The notes beneath the pieces were generated by a model. That model worked only from the letters and a program-made list of their open reading frames with translations, did not search any database and was not told the origin of the DNA. From Clostridium aciditolerans (GTDB lineage: Bacteria; Bacillota; Clostridia; Clostridiales; Clostridiaceae): a stretch of 64,000 nucleotides of DNA. The position numbers and the translations under genes were made by a program. Where the stretch lies: assembly GCF_016316925.1 (NCBI RefSeq), contig NZ_JAEEGB010000009.1, forward strand, positions 103,307 to 167,306, read 5' to 3'. Below are positions 1 to 8,968 of the stretch, piece by piece (the first letter of the stretch is position 1; the number at the start of each line of letters is the position of its first letter).

Positions 1-901
1 TATATCTCACAGATTGGATGAGATTTTTCAAATCTGTGATTCTATTACTGTACTAAGAGACGGTAAATATGTTGGAGATGTGGAAACTAAAAGTGTAACT
101 AAAGATGATTTAATTACTATGATGGTTGGAAGAAAACTTGAAGAGCAGTTTCCTTACAAAGAAGTAGATAAAACAAAGACCTTATTAAAGGTTGATAATA
201 TATCTCTAAAAGATAAAGTTAGAAATGTAAGTTTTGAAGTAAAAGCGGGAGAAATACTAGGCATTGCCGGGCTTATGGGAGCCGGAAGAACTGAGCTTGC
301 TAAAACTATTTTTGGAGATTACAAGAAAAGTTCAGGCGAAATCTGTATTGATGGACAAAAGGTTAGTATAAATTCCCCTAAAGATGCAATTAGCCATGGA
401 GTTTGCTACTTATCCGAAGATAGAAAAAAAGAAGGCTTAATTCTGGGCATGTCTGTAAGAGAAAATATGACAATATCAAATTTAAAAAGCTATGAGAATA
501 GCTTAAAAAGAATAAATAAAAAGGCAGAAAAAGAAGAAGTTGATAAATATATAAAGAAACTTTCGGTTAAAACTCCCCATAGAGAGCAGTTAATTAAAAA
601 TCTTAGTGGAGGAAATCAACAAAAGGTAATATTGGCAAAGTGGCTTATGCTTTCACCAAAGATTTTGATAATTGATGAACCTACTAAAGGTATAGATGTG
701 GGAGCGAAGAAGGAAATCTATGAAGTTTTAAATGAGCTAAAGAGTGCTGGCAAGGCTGTCATTATGATTTCTTCTGATATGGCAGAAATAATAGGTGTAA
801 GCGATAGAGTAATTGTAATGCACGAAGGAAAGCTAACTGGTGAGTTAAAGAGAGATGAGCTTACTCAAGAAAACATAATGAAATATGCAGTTGGCATTTA
901 A
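1..901 (+). CDS. rbsA: Ribose-type ABC transporter ATP-binding protein, 3' part (cut by window start)
   Basis: ATPase subunit that energises uptake of ribose or a related sugar. RbsA carries two fused ABC domains. The visible part opens with I-S-H-R-L-D-E-I-F, the H-loop region that closes the first domain, so roughly the first 200 residues lie outside the window. The second domain is complete: a degenerate Walker A ([10 protein letters not shown]), the ABC signature LSGGNQQKV and Walker B with D-loop ([15 protein letters not shown]). The degenerate P-loop is usual for the second half of this family. It lies 31 bases before rbsC in one operon. The substrate is inferred from the family; other pentoses or autoinducer-2 are possible. 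Confidence 0.9.
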   Translation, partial: ISHRLDEIFQICDSITVLRDGKYVGDVETKSVTKDDLITMMVGRKLEEQFPYKEVDKTKTLLKVDNISLKDKVRNVSFEVKAGEILGIAGLMGAGRTELAKTIFGDYKKSSGEICIDGQKVSINSPKDAISHGVCYLSEDRKKEGLILGMSVRENMTISNLKSYENSLKRINKKAEKEEVDKYIKKLSVKTPHREQLIKNLSGGNQQKVILAKWLMLSPKILIIDEPTKGIDVGAKKEIYEVLNELKSAGKAVIMISSDMAEIIGVSDRVIVMHEGKLTGELKRDELTQENIMKYAVGI

Positions 902-932
902 ATTTTATATTATAACAAAGGGAGAATGAAAT

Positions 933-1862
933 ATGGAAAAGGATATTAAGAGTTTGCTTTTTAAATATAAATCTTTAATAGGCTTAATAATACTTTGTGT
1001 AGTTATATCTATTATTACTCCTAGATTTTTAACTGTCACAAACGTACTAAATGTATTTACTCAGGTTTCCGTTAACGCAATAATTGCAGTAGGTATGTGC
1101 TTTGTAATATTAACTGGAGGAATAGACTTATCGGTTGGATCAACTTTGGCCATAACAGGAGCTATAGCAGCAACCTTAGTTAAAAGTAATACTAATACTT
1201 TTGTAACTATAATTGCAGTTTTAATAATAGGAGCATTGATTGGCTTATTTAACGGGATACTAGTTTCAAAAGGCAAAATACAGGCTTTTATAGTAACCTT
1301 GGCAACTATGACTGTATTTAGAGGAGTAACCTATGTTTATACGAAAGGAACACCTATATCAGGCTTAAGCTCAGATTTTACTGTTATAGGTAATGGTAAA
1401 TTAGCAGGAATACCTTTACCGGTAATTCTAATACTACTTGTAGTTTTAGCTGCTTGGTATGTGCTAAATCAAACAAGATATGGAAGATATGTTTATGCTG
1501 TAGGTGGTAATGAAGACTCAGCAAGGCTGTCAGGTATAAATACAGATAAAATTAAAGCTTTAGTTTATGTTATATGCGGTGCAACAGCAGCACTTAGCGG
1601 TATTGTAGTAACAAGCAGAATAGGGTCAGCATCACCTAATGCTGGTTCCGGATTTGAATTAGATGCTATTGCAGCAGTTGTTCTTGGGGGGACAAGCCTT
1701 TCAGGTGGAGAAGGATCAGTAATTGGAACAATAATAGGTGCAATGATTATAGGTGTATTAAATAATGGATTAAATTTAATGAATGTATCACCATTCTATC
1801 AATTAATAGTAAAAGGTTTTGTAATAATACTGGCTGTTATTCTTGATAAGAAAAATAAATAA
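933..1862 (+). CDS. rbsC: Ribose-type ABC transporter permease
   Basis: Inner-membrane channel subunit of the sugar importer, 309 residues, the usual length of RbsC. It is highly hydrophobic with about eight to ten membrane segments and carries the family features TGGIDLSVGS near residue 62 and AIAAVVLGGTSLSGGEGS near residue 246. The ATG follows a GGGAG ribosome-binding site. It lies between rbsA and rbsB, and the three form the standard import set. No ribokinase or RbsD is visible here; they may lie upstream of the window. Confidence 0.93.
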   Translation: MEKDIKSLLFKYKSLIGLIILCVVISIITPRFLTVTNVLNVFTQVSVNAIIAVGMCFVILTGGIDLSVGSTLAITGAIAATLVKSNTNTFVTIIAVLIIGALIGLFNGILVSKGKIQAFIVTLATMTVFRGVTYVYTKGTPISGLSSDFTVIGNGKLAGIPLPVILILLVVLAAWYVLNQTRYGRYVYAVGGNEDSARLSGINTDKIKALVYVICGATAALSGIVVTSRIGSASPNAGSGFELDAIAAVVLGGTSLSGGEGSVIGTIIGAMIIGVLNNGLNLMNVSPFYQLIVKGFVIILAVILDKKNK

Positions 1863-1906
1863 GTAAACATTAAAAATTTATATAAAATTTGAGGAGGATT
1901 AATATT

Positions 1907-2824
1907 ATGAAAAGAACTCGTTTAAAAATGTTATCATTAGCTTTGACAGGTATGATTGCTGTAGCAGGGTTTACTGGATGTGGCAGCAAGACAGAGCAAA
2001 GCAAACAAGGTGGAGAAAAGAAAAAGATAGGAATGGTTGTATCAACACTAAACAATCCTTTCTTTGTATCCATGAAAGATGGAGCAACTAAAAAAGCTCA
2101 AGAACTAGGATATGACTTGGTAGTTGTTGACTCACAAAATGATGCAAGCAAGGAAAGAGCTAATGTTGACGACCTTTTACAACAGGGAGTTTCAGCAATC
2201 ATTATAAACCCAACAGATAGTGATGCAGTTGGAAACTCAATCCAAGTAGCAAATGATAAGAAAGTACCAGTTTTAACTGTAGATAGAAAAGCTAATAAAG
2301 GTGATGTTGTTGCCCACATAGCTTCAGATAATGTTAAGGGTGGAAAAATGGCAGCAGATTTCATTCTTGAAAAGTTAGGTGGCAAAGCTAACATAGTTGA
2401 GCTTCAAGGAATACCAGGAGCATCAGCTACTAGAGATAGAGGTAAGGGATTCCATGAGGGTGTAGATAACAAAGATAATGTTAAGGTTGTAGCTAGCCAA
2501 GCAGCAGACTTTGATAGACAAAAAGGATTAAACGTAATGGAAAACATAATGCAAGCTACACCACAGTTTGATGCTGTATTCGCTCACAATGATGAGATGG
2601 CTTTAGGTGCTGTTAAGGCCCTAAAAGGCAAAAAGGTTTTAGTTGTTGGTTTTGACGGAAATGATGATGCTAAAAAAGCTGTTGAAAGCGGAGAAATGGC
2701 AGCTACAGTTGCACAGCAACCAGACTTAATGGGAAGTTTAGCTGTTGAAAACGCTGCAAAAGTTATAAAGGGTGAATCCGTACAAAAAGAAATACCAGTA
2801 GATTTAAAACTTATAAAGAAATAA
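1907..2824 (+). CDS. rbsB: Ribose-type periplasmic-binding-protein-like lipoprotein
   Basis: Extracellular sugar-binding lipoprotein that delivers substrate to RbsAC. The start at 1907 is chosen because GAGGAGG (1891-1897) lies at ideal distance; an upstream in-frame TTG at 1889 overlaps that site. The signal peptide ends in the lipobox G-F-T-G-C, so Cys is lipidated and the protein is anchored to the membrane. The mature part is a type I periplasmic-binding fold: IGMVVSTLNNPFFVSMKDGA, then VDSQNDASKERANVDDLL and VVGFDGNDDA. About 305 residues, typical for RbsB. A strong hairpin terminator follows directly. Confidence 0.93.
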   Translation: MKRTRLKMLSLALTGMIAVAGFTGCGSKTEQSKQGGEKKKIGMVVSTLNNPFFVSMKDGATKKAQELGYDLVVVDSQNDASKERANVDDLLQQGVSAIIINPTDSDAVGNSIQVANDKKVPVLTVDRKANKGDVVAHIASDNVKGGKMAADFILEKLGGKANIVELQGIPGASATRDRGKGFHEGVDNKDNVKVVASQAADFDRQKGLNVMENIMQATPQFDAVFAHNDEMALGAVKALKGKKVLVVGFDGNDDAKKAVESGEMAATVAQQPDLMGSLAVENAAKVIKGESVQKEIPVDLKLIKK

Positions 2825-2830
2825 TTTGAA

Positions 2831-2856
2831 AATCCAGGGCATTTGCCCTGGATTTT
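2831..2856 (+). terminator. Intrinsic terminator of the rbs operon
   Basis: Perfect stem AATCCAGGGC/GCCCTGGATT with a short loop, followed by T-rich sequence, seven bases after the rbsB stop. It separates rbsACB from the LacI-type regulator. Confidence 0.85.
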
Positions 2857-2923
2857 ATAAAGTATAGTGTATAATAGGTATATAATTATAAATGGAAAAA
2901 TTTAAAGTGCACGAGGGATAGTA

Positions 2924-3919
2924 ATGAAAAAAGTAACAATGCTTGATATTGCTAAAATGGCAGGAGTATCTAAGGCCACCGTTTCAATGGTTTTAAGTAA
3001 ACATGATCAAAGTATAAGCGAGGAGACTAGAAATAAAGTGCTGAGTTTGGCTAAGGAAATGAACTATATACCAAACTCTTTGGCAAGAAGTCTAAGCACA
3101 AAAAAAACTGGTACAATTGGAATAATACTCCCGGATATCACTAACCCATTTTTTTCTTCAATTGCAAGAGCTATTGAGGATGAGGCTAGCTTATTAGGAT
3201 ATAATGTAATTTTTTGCAATACAGATAATGAGACGAATAAGGAAGAAAAATATATTAAGTTACTAATAAGCAAACTAGTAGATGGAGTTATATTCATAGC
3301 CGGTGGAGAAAGCGAGAATAGTGTTAAAATGCTAAAGCATAATAACATTCCTTTTGTGCTTGTAGATAGATATATTGATACTCATGAAGAGGAATACGGA
3401 GTATATGCTCTAAACAAAGATGGAGTTTTGAAAGGGATAGAGTATCTGTATAATGAAGGAAGTAGAAGAATTGCCTTTGTAGAAGGTCCTAAAACCCTTG
3501 AAATTTCTAGACAAAGACTAGATGGTTATAAATATTCTATGAATAAATATGGATTATATGATGAGAGGCTTGTGTTCAGTGGAGATTTTACTATAGACGG
3601 AGGAATTAAGGCTACAGAAAGCATATTGCAGAAAACAACTAATCTAGATGCTATATTTTACAGCAATGATGCAATGGCATTAGGGGGAATAAAGGTATTA
3701 TTAAAAAGAGGATTTAAAATACCAAAGGATATAAGAGTTCTTGGCTTTGACAACATTGAACTATCAGAGATTTTTGAGCCAGAGTTAACAACAATAGCCC
3801 AACCTATCTATGAAATGGGAAAACAATCTTGTAAGTTACTTATAGATGTTATAGACGCTGCAGATGTTGAAAACAAACAGATTTATTTTGAAACAGAGCT
3901 TATAATTAGAGAAACATAG
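2924..3919 (+). CDS. LacI-family transcriptional regulator, probable rbs repressor
   Basis: DNA-binding regulator of 331 residues. The N-terminus is a LacI helix-turn-helix and hinge (MLDIAKMAGVSKATVSMVL, then IPNSLARSLSTKKTGTIGII). The remainder is a periplasmic-binding-like sensor domain (LPDITNPFFSSIARAIEDEA; VLGFDNIELSEIFEPELTTI). ATG follows GAGGGAT. It sits just after rbsB but beyond a terminator, so it may have its own promoter; a TATAAT-like element lies near 2870. Control of the neighbouring ribose operon is inferred from position; CcpA-like global regulators share the same fold. Confidence 0.85.
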   Translation: MKKVTMLDIAKMAGVSKATVSMVLSKHDQSISEETRNKVLSLAKEMNYIPNSLARSLSTKKTGTIGIILPDITNPFFSSIARAIEDEASLLGYNVIFCNTDNETNKEEKYIKLLISKLVDGVIFIAGGESENSVKMLKHNNIPFVLVDRYIDTHEEEYGVYALNKDGVLKGIEYLYNEGSRRIAFVEGPKTLEISRQRLDGYKYSMNKYGLYDERLVFSGDFTIDGGIKATESILQKTTNLDAIFYSNDAMALGGIKVLLKRGFKIPKDIRVLGFDNIELSEIFEPELTTIAQPIYEMGKQSCKLLIDVIDAADVENKQIYFETELIIRET

Positions 3920-3921
3920 AA

Positions 3922-3950
3922 TAATACCCGCGTAATTTACGCGGGTATTA
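3922..3950. terminator. Bidirectional terminator between converging genes
   Basis: Perfect 13-bp inverted repeat (TAATACCCGCGTA and its complement) with a three-base loop, lying between the stop of the LacI-type gene (+) and the stop of the glutamine synthetase (-). It can serve both. Confidence 0.85.
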
Positions 3951-3953
3951 ACT

Positions 3954-5855
3954 TTATCCTATATCTATTAAGTTTTTCTTATATAAAGAATATAAATCTC
4001 TTAGTTCCTTAATTTTTTCATCTAATTCTATTTGGAGATTTGATACTTCATCATAGTGTTCAGCTTCTATAGCAATCTTAATTCTAGCAAATAAGCTCTT
4101 TTTAGAATAAGTATCTTTCATTATATAATGTCTTAATTCATTTATCTTCATCCAGTTAGCCACATCAAGATCCAATGCTTTGTCTATTGAATGAAGCATT
4201 TTACAACTTCTTATTTCATCAGAGTAGTTAGACATTATTCTATTGGTTATTTCTATAAGCCATCTCTTTGTTACAGCCAATCTAAAGCTGTTTATAAGCT
4301 TTTCATCTAACACGTTGCCTTGGATAAGAACATTCTTTTTCTCGGGATACATATCAAATGCTTTTAGATTTTCATAAACTGTAGCTGGAGCCTTTCCAAA
4401 GAATTTCTCTCTTTCTTCCTCTGTAAAGTCTTCAAATACGTCCTCTTCACTTCTATATGCCCTTCCTTTTTCAAGGTAATCTGCATCAGCTTCTGGCTTC
4501 TTGGATAATTCAGCTAGAAGGTCATCTTCTGTTTTACCATTAGTTACAGCATATTTTATACCATCTATCATAGCTAGATAAAGTACAGCTACAGCTAGAT
4601 AAGTATTTGTGTGAGGGTTTGGAGCTCTAAGTTCAAATCTAGTAGCTAAAGGGCTTTGTAAATCTCTTATTACACCTATAAGGATAGTTCTATTTCTTGA
4701 AGGAATTTCAACGGAATGTCCTATAGAGGTAACTATACAAACAGGAGCTTCGAATCCTGGTTTTAATCTTCTAAGTGAATCATTAGTAGAAGATACAAAT
4801 GGATTTATTACTTCGTAGTTTTTAAGTATTCCCATTATAGAAGCATAACCGAAAGTACTTAAGAAATGGTTTTGAGTAGTTGAGAATAAATTTATTCTTT
4901 TGCCATTCTTAAGCTTAAGTGCTATGCCAAAATGAGTATGCTCTCCACTACCAGCGACGCCATCTATAGGTTTAGCTAGGAATGTAACATCTAACCCATT
5001 TCTTCTAAAGGTTTCTTTAATTATACTTCTAGCCAAAAGTTCGTTATCAGCAGCCTGAACTCCAGTAGAATATTTCCAGTCTATTTCAAGTTGTTCCATT
5101 ATATGCGTAAATTTACCTGATTCGTCTATTTTTGCCTTTACCCCACCAACTTCTTTATGACCCATTTCAGGCTCTAAACCATAAGCATCCATCATAAGGA
5201 GAGTCTGTTCTAGAGATGTTCTAACCGCTCCTTTAGTTCTTGTCCAGTATTGTTCTTGCAGTACTTGGGAAGTAGATAGTTCTTCAACGTGGGCCTTATC
5301 ATTAGGAGTTTTTACCCAAAATTCTAGTTCTGTAGCACAGGTAGCAACTACGTCTTCAATGTCTTCAAATTTTACTCCGAATGATGAAAGTGATTCAGGA
5401 TACTTTTCAAATAAGTCTAATAGAGTTGATTTAAAATATTCAATGGAGTGTTTAAGAATGTGTCTAGAGTCTACGGCTTTATTATCGTGATATAAGAAAC
5501 AAGGAATTCTCAGTGTTCCAACAGGTTTATTAGTTTCAAGGTCTAAATGCTCATAGTTATACTCTACGAACCAATTTACATCTTTATCTGCTAACATATC
5601 CACTTTAGCGTTATTTAGGCTTGCGATTCCAGGGAGAACAACAGAAGAGCCATCAGTTTGAACTGCTCCTTTTAAAAAAGTGTCTATGTCCTCTAAAAAA
5701 ACTTTTACAGGTATTTTTTCATCTGTATCATTTCCTGATAAATCTATACCGATTAAAGATACAAATTTTATTTCAGGATGGCAAGTTAGAATTTTTTTTA
5801 AGTCTTCTTCAGAATGTTTTTCCTTTGGGATTACATAGAGTAAGTCCTTTACCAT
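3954..5855 (-). CDS. Glutamine synthetase family protein, long form
   Basis: Predicted ATP-dependent ligation of ammonia to glutamate. At 633 residues it is much longer than GSI (about 445). The beta-grasp part (VFLEDIDTFLKGAVQTDGSS) is followed by the catalytic barrel: TELEFWV (metal-binding glutamates), EIDWKYSTGVQAADNE, AKPIDGVAGSGEHTHFGI, and RFELRAPNPHTNTYLAVAVL. About 130 extra charged, helical C-terminal residues follow the catalytic core. The motifs follow type I rather than the type III (GlnN) enzymes, but the C-terminal extension is unlike classical GlnA. AGGAGG lies before the ATG. It is monocistronic. Activity as a true glutamine synthetase, rather than a GlnA-like ligase, is likely but not proven. 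Confidence 0.8.
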   Translation of the reverse strand: MVKDLLYVIPKEKHSEEDLKKILTCHPEIKFVSLIGIDLSGNDTDEKIPVKVFLEDIDTFLKGAVQTDGSSVVLPGIASLNNAKVDMLADKDVNWFVEYNYEHLDLETNKPVGTLRIPCFLYHDNKAVDSRHILKHSIEYFKSTLLDLFEKYPESLSSFGVKFEDIEDVVATCATELEFWVKTPNDKAHVEELSTSQVLQEQYWTRTKGAVRTSLEQTLLMMDAYGLEPEMGHKEVGGVKAKIDESGKFTHIMEQLEIDWKYSTGVQAADNELLARSIIKETFRRNGLDVTFLAKPIDGVAGSGEHTHFGIALKLKNGKRINLFSTTQNHFLSTFGYASIMGILKNYEVINPFVSSTNDSLRRLKPGFEAPVCIVTSIGHSVEIPSRNRTILIGVIRDLQSPLATRFELRAPNPHTNTYLAVAVLYLAMIDGIKYAVTNGKTEDDLLAELSKKPEADADYLEKGRAYRSEEDVFEDFTEEEREKFFGKAPATVYENLKAFDMYPEKKNVLIQGNVLDEKLINSFRLAVTKRWLIEITNRIMSNYSDEIRSCKMLHSIDKALDLDVANWMKINELRHYIMKDTYSKKSLFARIKIAIEAEHYDEVSNLQIELDEKIKELRDLYSLYKKNLIDIG

Positions 5856-6291
5856 TATATATGACCTCCTATAAAATATTGAAAGAATATTTTTACTCTT
5901 ATATTTTAAAAAATTAATATTAAACGAATAGTATAAAAGTCTTTATATATTCATGATTTTATAATTAATATGCATATATGTCAATAGAAAAATGAAGGAT
6001 TATAAAACAAAATTGCAATAGTATGTTATTTCTTACATTTGGATGAGTTTGTAAACGAACCACGAATAATTTGAAAATAAAGTCATTGCAAGGGGTTTGT
6101 TTTTAAAAATATGATTATTATAATGAAAAAGAAAATGCAATAAACTTATTTGAAAATTCAGTTTTTTTATATTAATTTTAAATGTATACATTTTCAATGA
6201 ATATTTATGCAAAATGTACTATTGAATTTGTGTAATCCATATGTATATTATATAATATAAAATATACATATGTACACAATGAGGTGGTAAA
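5856..6291. other. 436-base divergent intergenic region, no gene seen
   Basis: Very AT-rich spacer between glutamine synthetase (-) and murI (+). Apart from the ribosome-binding site of the minus gene near 5867 and the murI promoter at 6228-6256, I see no open frame, tRNA or clear terminator. Promoter elements for both genes must lie here. Confidence 0.6.
6228..6256 (+). promoter_or_regulatory. Predicted sigma-A promoter of murI
   Basis: -35 TTGTGT at 6228-6233, 17-base spacer, perfect -10 TATAAT at 6251-6256. It lies 36 bases before the GTG of murI. A 12-bp inverted repeat (6238-6249 and 6261-6272) straddles the -10. Confidence 0.6.
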
Positions 6292-7074
6292 GTGAATTTA
6301 GAAAATAGGCCTATTGGCTTTTTTGACTCAGGTGTAGGAGGAATTAGTGTATTAAAAGAGGCAATAAAGGTTTTACCTAGAGAAGATTACATTTATTTTG
6401 GAGATTCTAAGAATGCTCCTTATGGAACAAGAAGTGTAGAAGAAGTTAAAACACTAACTTTTAATGCTGTTGATTATTTAATAAAGAAGAATGCTAAGGC
6501 ATTAGTTATTGCGTGCAATACAGCTACTAGTGCGGCAATAACAGACCTAAGAGAAAAGTATAGTGATCATATGCCTGTAATAGGTATAGAACCTGCCTTA
6601 AAGCCAGCAGTAGAATATAATAGAAGAGGAAAAATAATCATTATGGCTACTCCTATGACTTTAGCAGAAGCTAAGTTTAATAATTTGATGGAAAATTATA
6701 GAGATAGGGCAGAGATTACTCCATTACCTTGTCCAGGATTGGTTGAATTAATAGAAGAGGGAATAATAGAAGGTGAGGAAGTAAACAGATACTTGCAGAA
6801 AAAGGTAGAGCCCTTCAAAGAAACTGGAATTGCAGCAATAGTTTTAGGATGTACTCACTATCCATTCATAAAAAAAGAGTTATCTATAGTATTAGAAAAT
6901 AAAGTTCCTATTATTGATGGAAGCATGGGGACTGCGAAGCAATTAAAAAGACAGCTATTAGAATATAATATTATAAGTAAAAGAGAAGAAGCGGGTAAGG
7001 TGGAAATAAGCAATTCTCTAAATAATAATGAAATCATAAATTTAAGTTATAGATTGCTAAATTTAAATGAATAG
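6292..7074 (+). CDS. murI: Glutamate racemase
   Basis: Converts L-glutamate to D-glutamate for peptidoglycan; cytoplasmic, cofactor-independent. It has 260 residues, the usual size. Both catalytic cysteines are present in their motifs: VIACNTATSA (Cys75) and VLGCTHYPF (Cys187), with the N-terminal GFFDSGVGG (Asp12). The start is GTG, preceded by GAGGTGG. It stands alone between a divergent glutamine synthetase and a cyclophilin gene, so the surroundings link it loosely to glutamate metabolism. Confidence 0.96.
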   Translation: MNLENRPIGFFDSGVGGISVLKEAIKVLPREDYIYFGDSKNAPYGTRSVEEVKTLTFNAVDYLIKKNAKALVIACNTATSAAITDLREKYSDHMPVIGIEPALKPAVEYNRRGKIIIMATPMTLAEAKFNNLMENYRDRAEITPLPCPGLVELIEEGIIEGEEVNRYLQKKVEPFKETGIAAIVLGCTHYPFIKKELSIVLENKVPIIDGSMGTAKQLKRQLLEYNIISKREEAGKVEISNSLNNNEIINLSYRLLNLNE

Positions 7075-7198
7075 TCTCTGAATTAATCTATATAATTTAT
7101 ATAGATTATATATGAAGAAAATAGTAAATAATAAAAGTTATGATATAATTCAAATATAATATATTAAGATTTGTTAAATGAAGGGAGAATGAATACAT

Positions 7199-7714
7199 AT
7201 GAATCCAATAGTAACGATTAAAATGAACAATGGAAAAGTGATGAAGGCTGAACTATATCCAGAAATTGCTCCAAATACAGTTAATAATTTTATAAGCTTA
7301 ATAAAGAAAGGTTTTTATAATGGATTAACATTTCATAGAGTAATTCCTGGTTTTATGATTCAGGGAGGATGTCCAGAAGGAGTAGGAACAGGTGGTCCAG
7401 GATATTCAATAAAGGGTGAATTTAGCAACAATGGATTTAAAAATGAACTTAAGCATACTAAAGGTGTTTTATCTATGGCAAGAGCTATGAATCCTAACTC
7501 TGCTGGAAGTCAATTTTTTATTATGGTAGAAGTCTCACCACATCTAGATGGTCAATACGCATCATTTGGTAAGTTAATAGAAGGTGAGGAAGTATCAGAA
7601 GAAATAGTGAATTCTAAAACAGATTTTAGAGATAGACCTTATGAAGAGCAAGTAATGGAAGAGGTTACAGTAGATACTTTTGGAAAAGAGTACCCTGAAC
7701 CAGAAAAACTTTAA
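7199..7714 (+). CDS. Cyclophilin-type peptidyl-prolyl cis-trans isomerase
   Basis: Catalyses proline isomerisation during protein folding; cytoplasmic, since no signal peptide is present. A 171-residue single-domain cyclophilin with the active-site region FHRVIPGFMIQGG (catalytic Arg and Phe), then NSAGSQFFIMVEVSPHLDGQ and the closing YASFGKLIEGEE. ATG follows AAGGGAG at good distance. The nearest comparison is the small bacterial PpiB group. The downstream DUF3783-like gene follows within 30 bases and may be co-transcribed. Confidence 0.93.
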   Translation: MNPIVTIKMNNGKVMKAELYPEIAPNTVNNFISLIKKGFYNGLTFHRVIPGFMIQGGCPEGVGTGGPGYSIKGEFSNNGFKNELKHTKGVLSMARAMNPNSAGSQFFIMVEVSPHLDGQYASFGKLIEGEEVSEEIVNSKTDFRDRPYEEQVMEEVTVDTFGKEYPEPEKL

Positions 7715-7741
7715 TAAATTAAAGAAGGGAGTGCACTACTG

Positions 7742-8116
7742 TTGGAAAACGATAAAACTATGTTGATATTTGGTTTTGATAAAGAAGACAAACAAATTAT
7801 GCATGACCTACTGAAAAAAAATAATCTTCCTGACTACAAGGTTATTGAAGAGTCTATGGGAAAAATGAAAATAAAAGATATACTGAATGGGCTAAAATTA
7901 GATATATATAATTGTAGACTTCCACAAGAGAAGGTTATATTATTAAATAACTTTAATGATGAGGAATTAGAGAAAGTCATAAAAGATTTAAGAGCTAACT
8001 TGATAAGTAAGCCTATTTTAGCTGTAGTTACAGAAACATCTATAGAGTGGACTTTTGAAAATTTATTGGAACACTTAATAGAAGAAAGAGAATGGGCTAA
8101 AAATTACAGAAAGTAA
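7742..8116 (+). CDS. DUF3783-like small protein of unknown function
   Basis: Acidic 124-residue protein beginning MENDKTMLIFGFDKEDKQ and ending LLEHLIEEREWAKNYRK, the arrangement typical of the clostridial DUF3783 family. I recognise the family only by overall look and cannot assign a function. No signal peptide or membrane segment. A TTG start is proposed because AAGGGAG lies ten bases upstream; the next in-frame ATG is codon 7 and has no such site. It lies between a cyclophilin and an XRE regulator, with 14 bases to the latter, suggesting joint expression. Confidence 0.7.
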   Translation: MENDKTMLIFGFDKEDKQIMHDLLKKNNLPDYKVIEESMGKMKIKDILNGLKLDIYNCRLPQEKVILLNNFNDEELEKVIKDLRANLISKPILAVVTETSIEWTFENLLEHLIEEREWAKNYRK

Positions 8117-8130
8117 AAGTTGGGGGAAAA

Positions 8131-8799
8131 ATGAGTAGAGTTGGAGAAAAAGTAAAAAATATAAGAACTAGTATTGGTATGAGCCAAAAACAATTAGCTA
8201 AAAAGTTAGGTGTATCTGAAAGCTTTATTAGTGAAATAGAATCAGGAAGAAAAGTCATAAACCAAAGTTTAATTGATAGACTATCAAAGGTATTAGGGAA
8301 AGATATTAATGATATTACAATGTCCTTTGAAGAGCAAGTATATAAAGAAGAAAAGACTGAGAAGTTTTCTAGTAAAAAGAAACAGGAAGAGGTAAAGGAT
8401 GTGTGGAATGAAGCCTTTGGCTCAGTATTAAAAAAAGTTCCTGTTTATACATATAATATGGAAAGACCGATTAGTTTTAAGCAGCTTCCATTAATAAACA
8501 ATAAGGTTGATGGCTATGCTCAGGATAAGGTATTATATTTGGAAATTGAAGATGATGACATGATAGGATTTAGAATATCAAAAGGAGATTTAGCTTTTGC
8601 TCATATCACACATGAAGTAGAAAATAATGCAGTATGCCTTGTAGAATATGATAACAAGAGAACGGTGAGGCAAATAAAGAAGTTAGATAATAGTAAGTTA
8701 TTGCTTTTAAGCAATAGAGGTAGTTTAAAAACAGAAACAATTGGGGTAAAAGATATCAAGGTTATAGCTAAGCTTGATAGACTCGAGATAAAATTATAA
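8131..8799 (+). CDS. XRE-family regulator with a LexA/S24-like C-terminal domain
   Basis: DNA-binding protein of 222 residues. The N-terminal 65 residues form a helix-turn-helix (MSQKQLAKKLGVSESFISEI) close to the Cro/SinR type. A charged linker leads to a C-terminal domain resembling the S24 peptidase fold of LexA and phage repressors (MIGFRISKGDLAFAH near 145; RTVRQIKKL near 180). At the place of the catalytic Ser of S24 (usually D-S-M-E-P) this protein reads D-D-M-I-G, so self-cleavage is unlikely. GGGGG ribosome-binding site. A very strong terminator ends the unit. Confidence 0.8.
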   Translation: MSRVGEKVKNIRTSIGMSQKQLAKKLGVSESFISEIESGRKVINQSLIDRLSKVLGKDINDITMSFEEQVYKEEKTEKFSSKKKQEEVKDVWNEAFGSVLKKVPVYTYNMERPISFKQLPLINNKVDGYAQDKVLYLEIEDDDMIGFRISKGDLAFAHITHEVENNAVCLVEYDNKRTVRQIKKLDNSKLLLLSNRGSLKTETIGVKDIKVIAKLDRLEIKL

Positions 8800-8805
8800 T
8801 AAATT

Positions 8806-8849
8806 AATAAAAGTCTCTATTACTGGGTTAAGTAATAGAGACTTTTATT
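8806..8849. terminator. Strong intrinsic terminator after the XRE gene
   Basis: Perfect 18-bp inverted repeat with an eight-base loop, ending in TTTTATT. It isolates the upstream unit from the chemoreceptor gene. Confidence 0.9.
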
Positions 8850-8968
8850 AATCTATTATAAATACCTTTGTCAAAATAATACTAATGTTGTATAATTTAT
8901 TTTAATATAAACTATTTGTATAAGTAGTAGTTTTTGATGAAAATTTGTAAATGTTTAGGAGGGAGTAT

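Noticed and set aside
2745-2762. Catabolite-responsive (cre) site inside rbsB
   Set aside because: TTGAAAACGCTGCAAA is close but the conserved CA of the second half is shifted by one base, and it lies late in the coding region.
5621-5917. Plus-strand open frame of 98 codons at the start of the glutamine synthetase gene
   Set aside because: Shadow of the minus-strand coding sequence, without a ribosome-binding site or recognisable product.
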